Shown here piece after piece: positions 6,027 through 7,811 of a stretch of DNA of 7,811 nucleotides; within the stretch, counting starts at the first letter, position 1; each line of letters opens with the position of its first letter. A program made the position numbers and the translations under genes. Under the pieces are notes generated by a model. The model worked only from the letters and a program-made list of their open reading frames with translations, was not told the DNA's origin and did no database searches. Source of the stretch: JAHFLQ01 sp964432465 (GTDB taxonomy: Bacteria; Patescibacteriota; Minisyncoccia; UBA6257; WO2-44-18); NCBI GenBank assembly GCA_964432465.1, contig CAYSNI010000066.1, forward strand, positions 1-7,811, read 5' to 3'.

Positions 6027-6488
6027 GAGTCTTTGATGGTTAGCGGCTACAATCGCAATCGCAAGGGCGTCGCTGGCGTCATCATAACCGGTGAGCTCTA
6101 TTTTCAGTATAGTTACTACCATTTTAGCAACCCCTTTTTTATCGGCAAGCCCGTATCCGGTGAGCTGACTTTTCACTTCATTGGGACTGAATTCAGTTAC
6201 TTGGATATTATTTTCCAACAGAATCGAAAGCAAAGCGCCACGAGCCTGCGCGACTGCTAGGGCAGTTTTCTGATTTTTAGCGAAATACAGGCGTTCGATC
6301 GCGGCTAGCTCTGGTCGAGTTTCTTTCAATAAGGCGCGGAACTGGCGGGTCATGGTAGCCATTTTCCCTGATAGGTCCTTTTCTTTTGCCTCTAAAGTTC
6401 CGTACTTAAGCATCCGGAGTCCTCCTTCGGTTTCAATTAAACCAAACCCTACACGAGAAGTGCCAGGATCAATTCCGAGGATTCTCAT
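6006..6488 (-). CDS. ruvC: Crossover junction endodeoxyribonuclease RuvC
   Basis: RuvC is the dimeric endonuclease that cuts Holliday junctions made during recombination and fork repair, together with RuvAB. The 160-residue product is close to normal length. It starts with the RNase H-like strand MRILGIDPGTSRVGFG, giving catalytic Asp7. The AAIERLYFAKN segment gives Glu65. The C-terminal DDASDALAIAI segment gives Asp137 and Asp140. These correspond to the four acidic metal ligands of the family (Asp7, Glu66, Asp138, Asp141 in E. coli). Tyr68 stands where E. coli has the base-stacking Phe69. The ATG at 6488 lies 35 nt after the yebC stop, so the two probably form one transcript; this linkage is also found in other bacteria. 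ruvA and ruvB are not in the window. No clear Shine-Dalgarno site is seen. Confidence 0.96.
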   Translation of the reverse strand: MRILGIDPGTSRVGFGLIETEGGLRMLKYGTLEAKEKDLSGKMATMTRQFRALLKETRPELAAIERLYFAKNQKTALAVAQARGALLSILLENNIQVTEFSPNEVKSQLTGYGLADKKGVAKMVVTILKIELTGYDDASDALAIAIVAANHQRLLTRNLV

Positions 6489-6523
6489 CCCGTTAGAAGT
6501 AACTAAGCATATTCATTGATAAA

Positions 6524-7048
6524 TTATTGAGCATTAGTTATTACGCGCTGAACGTCCGGATGTTCTTCAATTTTTTCAATCAACTCCTGTAGAGATTTTT
6601 TCCCCGGCTCCGATACGGGCTGGGGGAACTTTACCTGCCAGGCGTTATTCGCTTTTTCAAATGACCACTGGACGCTGCCTTGGTTGGCCATTTTAGCGCC
6701 GTTCGCATCCAAGAGGTGACGAAGCTCCGAGGTAGTTCGGTTAGTATTGTCCGTAATCCCTTCAATCAGCATTCCAACGCCTTCCGGTCCGTAGCCCTCA
6801 ATCAAAACTTCTTCTAAATTCTTCGTTTCCGAAGCTTTGCTGACGGCGCGTTCGATATTATCCAAAGAGACCTTCGCTTCTTTGGCTCGTTCAATGGCGG
6901 CTCGGAGGCGGGGATTATTATCTGGGTTAGGATTCTGTTTCGCGGCTACCGCAACTAATGTGAGCATCTTTGTGTAGACAGCGCTCTTTTTTGCGTCTTG
7001 CGCACCTTTCCGATCTTTGATCTGACTGTATTTATTATGTCCCGACAT
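6524..7048 (-). CDS. yebC: YebC/PmpR (TACO1) family protein, short form
   Basis: Members bind nucleic acid. They have been described as transcriptional regulators, and more recently as translation factors that relieve ribosome stalling, as TACO1 does in mitochondria. The start MSGHNKYSQIKDRK, NPRLRAAIERAKEAKV (45-60) and DNIERAV (63-69) form the helical N-terminal domain. IEGYGPEGVGMLIE (83-96), TDNTNRT (99-105) and GSVQWSFE (124-131) are typical of the next domain. The protein then passes directly to a C-terminal LIEKIEEHPDVQRVITN segment (156-172). At 174 residues it lacks roughly 60-70 residues of the usual 240-250-residue protein, consistent with loss of the middle alpha/beta domain. The frame is open and both ends are intact, so this does not look like a broken gene. 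The ATG at 7048 gives the conserved start; a -10-like TATACT lies only 6 bp upstream. Confidence 0.93.
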   Translation of the reverse strand: MSGHNKYSQIKDRKGAQDAKKSAVYTKMLTLVAVAAKQNPNPDNNPRLRAAIERAKEAKVSLDNIERAVSKASETKNLEEVLIEGYGPEGVGMLIEGITDNTNRTTSELRHLLDANGAKMANQGSVQWSFEKANNAWQVKFPQPVSEPGKKSLQELIEKIEEHPDVQRVITNAQ

Positions 7049-7054
7049 GAGAAT

Positions 7055-7060
7055 AGTATA
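7055..7060 (-). promoter_or_regulatory. Possible -10 element of the yebC-ruvC unit
   Basis: The minus strand reads TATACT (7060-7055), one mismatch from consensus, ending 6 bp before the yebC ATG. The expected start would fall at or next to the A of the ATG, which implies a leaderless mRNA. At 17 bp upstream only TAGATT is found, inside the heptamer repeats, so the -35 is poor. Confidence 0.4.
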
Positions 7061-7088
7061 TAGAATCTAGAATTTAGAATCTAGAATT
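7061..7088. repeat. Four tandem 7-bp repeats (TAGAATY) upstream of yebC
   Basis: TAGAATCTAGAATT occurs twice in perfect tandem (7061-7074 and 7075-7088), i.e. four heptamers TAGAAT(C/T). Each 14-mer contains the palindrome CTAG. The array occupies the spacer and -35 zone of the yebC promoter region. It could be an operator array or slippage-prone repeat DNA. Confidence 0.75.
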
Positions 7089-7092
7089 ACGG

Positions 7093-7122
7093 AAATAAAA
7101 ACCCGCTCATTGCTGAGCGGGT
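7093..7122 (-). terminator. Intrinsic terminator of the lipoprotein gene
   Basis: ACCCGCTCA (7101-7109) pairs with TGAGCGGGT (7114-7122) around a 4-base loop, a 9-bp stem. On the minus strand it is followed by TTTTATTT. It begins 9 bases after the stop codon of the minus-strand gene at 7132-7638. The other strand lacks a U-tract, so it is one-directional. Confidence 0.88.
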
Positions 7123-7131
7123 CGTGAACTG

Positions 7132-7638
7132 CTAACGGAAGAATTTTCGGACGTCGATGACGGGATTGCGGCCGAAGATGCCGTTACCACCGCTATCAGA
7201 TCCGAAATCGTGGCTCCGAATGATCCAGGCTTCTGGATATTCCCGCCGATTGTAATAGCCACTGGAATACCCGTAGTCGGAGTACTGGTCGATGACGCCG
7301 TCCTTGCGGAAGGTCGTCGTGCCCACGAACTCCTTGCCGTTCCAAGCCTTGGTCACGAACATTGAATCGCGCATCACGCTGACGACGGCGCTCTCCCCGG
7401 GCCTCAGTCGGTCCCTGACCTCGAATTTCTTCATCTTCCTGTCCTTCGAAGCCGTGCTCTGCTCGTCCGGCGAAGGAGAGGCAGAGGAGGGGAATTTCCA
7501 CTCCAACGACTTCCCGTTCTGCGTGAAGGTGAGATCGTACTGCGACTCGTTGACGATCTCCAGGGTGTTTCGGGACGCGCAGCCGATCGCCGACAGGGCG
7601 ATTATGACCAGAACCGCGAAGCTCAAGAAATTCCGCAT
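7132..7638 (-). CDS. Putative small lipoprotein, function unknown, GC-rich
   Basis: I do not recognise the family. The ATG at 7638 is chosen because GAGGAGAAGG, a strong Shine-Dalgarno sequence, lies just upstream; a TTG at 7665 would add nine residues in front. The 168-residue product starts MRNFLSFAVLVIIALSAIGC, a hydrophobic signal sequence ending in a lipobox-like AIGC with Cys20, so it is probably lipidated and exported. The -3 residue is Ala rather than Leu. The mature part looks beta-rich: LEIVNESQYDLTFTQNGK, then a Ser/Pro/Lys-rich loop (about 50-70), FEVRDRLRPGESAVVSV, a Tyr/Gly/Ser-rich stretch (DYGYSSGYYNRREYP) and a Gly-rich end. The gene has its own promoter (7684-7712) and terminator. 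Base composition is much richer in GC than elsewhere in the window (37 of 60 at 7381-7440), and the clear Shine-Dalgarno site is unlike the other genes; both suggest acquisition by transfer. Confidence 0.8.
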   Translation of the reverse strand: MRNFLSFAVLVIIALSAIGCASRNTLEIVNESQYDLTFTQNGKSLEWKFPSSASPSPDEQSTASKDRKMKKFEVRDRLRPGESAVVSVMRDSMFVTKAWNGKEFVGTTTFRKDGVIDQYSDYGYSSGYYNRREYPEAWIIRSHDFGSDSGGNGIFGRNPVIDVRKFFR

Positions 7639-7683
7639 AATCCTTCTCCTCAACAAGATTTTCAACTGGTAAAGTACTAGACA

Positions 7684-7712
7684 AATATAGCATGTTTAAG
7701 CGTATTTGTCAA
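7684..7712 (-). promoter_or_regulatory. Promoter of the lipoprotein gene
   Basis: On the minus strand TTGACA (7712-7707) is an exact -35 and TATATT (7689-7684) a one-mismatch -10, with a 17-bp spacer. Transcription would start near 7677, giving a leader of about 39 nt that carries the Shine-Dalgarno sequence. The -35 overlaps an inverted repeat GTATT-TGTC-AATAC (7702-7715), a possible operator. Confidence 0.75.
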
Positions 7713-7737
7713 TACCCGGTACCACAAAAATATGTGG
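7702..7737. promoter_or_regulatory. Inverted repeats between divergent promoters (possible operator)
   Basis: Three short dyads are packed here: GTATT/AATAC (7702-7706 and 7711-7715) over the -35 of the left-going promoter; the 6-bp palindrome GGTACC (7718-7723); and CCACA/TGTGG (7722-7726 and 7733-7737). They lie between the divergent -35 elements at 7712 and 7754. A regulator binding here could control both genes. This is inferred from position only. Confidence 0.35.
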
Positions 7738-7753
7738 CATTGGGCTTAATCAC

Positions 7754-7783
7754 TTGACAAAATGAACATAAATAAGGTATACT
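7754..7783 (+). promoter_or_regulatory. Right-facing promoter of a gene beyond the window
   Basis: TTGACA (7754-7759) and TATACT (7778-7783) are separated by 18 bp. The -35 is exact and the -10 has one mismatch. Transcription would begin near 7790, and the gene or RNA it serves lies past the right edge. It is divergent to the lipoprotein promoter, with 41 bp between the two -35 elements. Confidence 0.65.
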
Positions 7784-7811
7784 TGCGGTAGTTGTTTTCA
7801 GATTTATTTCT

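Noticed and set aside
6033..6260. 75-codon plus-strand frame inside ruvC
   Set aside because: It is antisense to conserved RuvC sequence, with no expression signals.
420..7638. Alternative genetic code (UGA read as Gly, as in some Patescibacteria lineages)
   Set aside because: All conserved genes are full length in the standard bacterial code with no need to read through TGA. The lack of TGA stops among seven genes is too small a sample.
7292..7672. 126-codon plus-strand frame antisense to the lipoprotein gene
   Set aside because: No ribosome site or promoter in the right place; it is explained by the opposite-strand gene.
7196..7693. 165-codon open frame on the minus strand overlapping the lipoprotein gene
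   Set aside because: It is a frame shadow in GC-rich DNA, with an Arg/Gly/His-rich low-complexity product. The competing frame has the SD site, signal peptide and terminator placement.

Overview
The window looks like the replication-origin region of a bacterium of the Candidate Phyla Radiation (Patescibacteria, probably Parcubacteria-like). This is inferred from gene sequence style, the near absence of Shine-Dalgarno sites before the housekeeping genes, a compact YebC, and a tandem GC-rich palindrome of a kind I associate with these genomes. No database search was possible. All seven genes read through in the standard bacterial code and end in TAA or TAG.

Layout, left to right. Positions 1-419 hold no convincing gene. 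They contain a small hairpin, a non-coding element with 14-bp terminal inverted repeats that resembles a MITE, one perfect DnaA box and a good dnaA promoter. dnaA (420-1784, +) is followed by a 166-bp AT-rich gap with a DnaA box, two tandem box-like motifs, a DnaA-trio-like CTA run and an AT-rich stretch, which I read as the unwinding half of a bipartite oriC. dnaN (1951-3066, +) follows. It meets, tail to tail with a 2-bp gap, a large class A penicillin-binding protein gene (3069-5657, -). All remaining genes are also on the minus strand: a very acidic 63-residue protein (5743-5934), ruvC (6006-6488), a short yebC (6524-7048) and a GC-rich putative lipoprotein gene (7132-7638).

Transcription as read from the sequence. 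The right half appears to contain four minus-strand units: the lipoprotein gene (promoter 7684-7712, terminator 7093-7122); yebC-ruvC (possible promoter at 7055-7060); the acidic gene (TTGACA-N16-TATAAT promoter inside the end of ruvC, terminator 5695-5724); and the PBP gene (promoter whose -35 lies in the loop of that terminator). A second good promoter at 7754-7783 points right, out of the window, so 7684-7783 is a divergent promoter region.

How the genes work together. DnaA and DnaN are the initiator and the sliding clamp, sitting on their origin. The PBP polymerises and cross-links peptidoglycan. RuvC resolves Holliday junctions, and YebC belongs to a family linked to translation and transcription; yebC-ruvC linkage is known from other bacteria. 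The acidic protein and the lipoprotein are unrecognised and are the least explained genes here. The most notable points are the origin architecture, the acidic gene with its own consensus promoter and terminator, the YebC lacking its middle domain, and the compositionally foreign lipoprotein gene.
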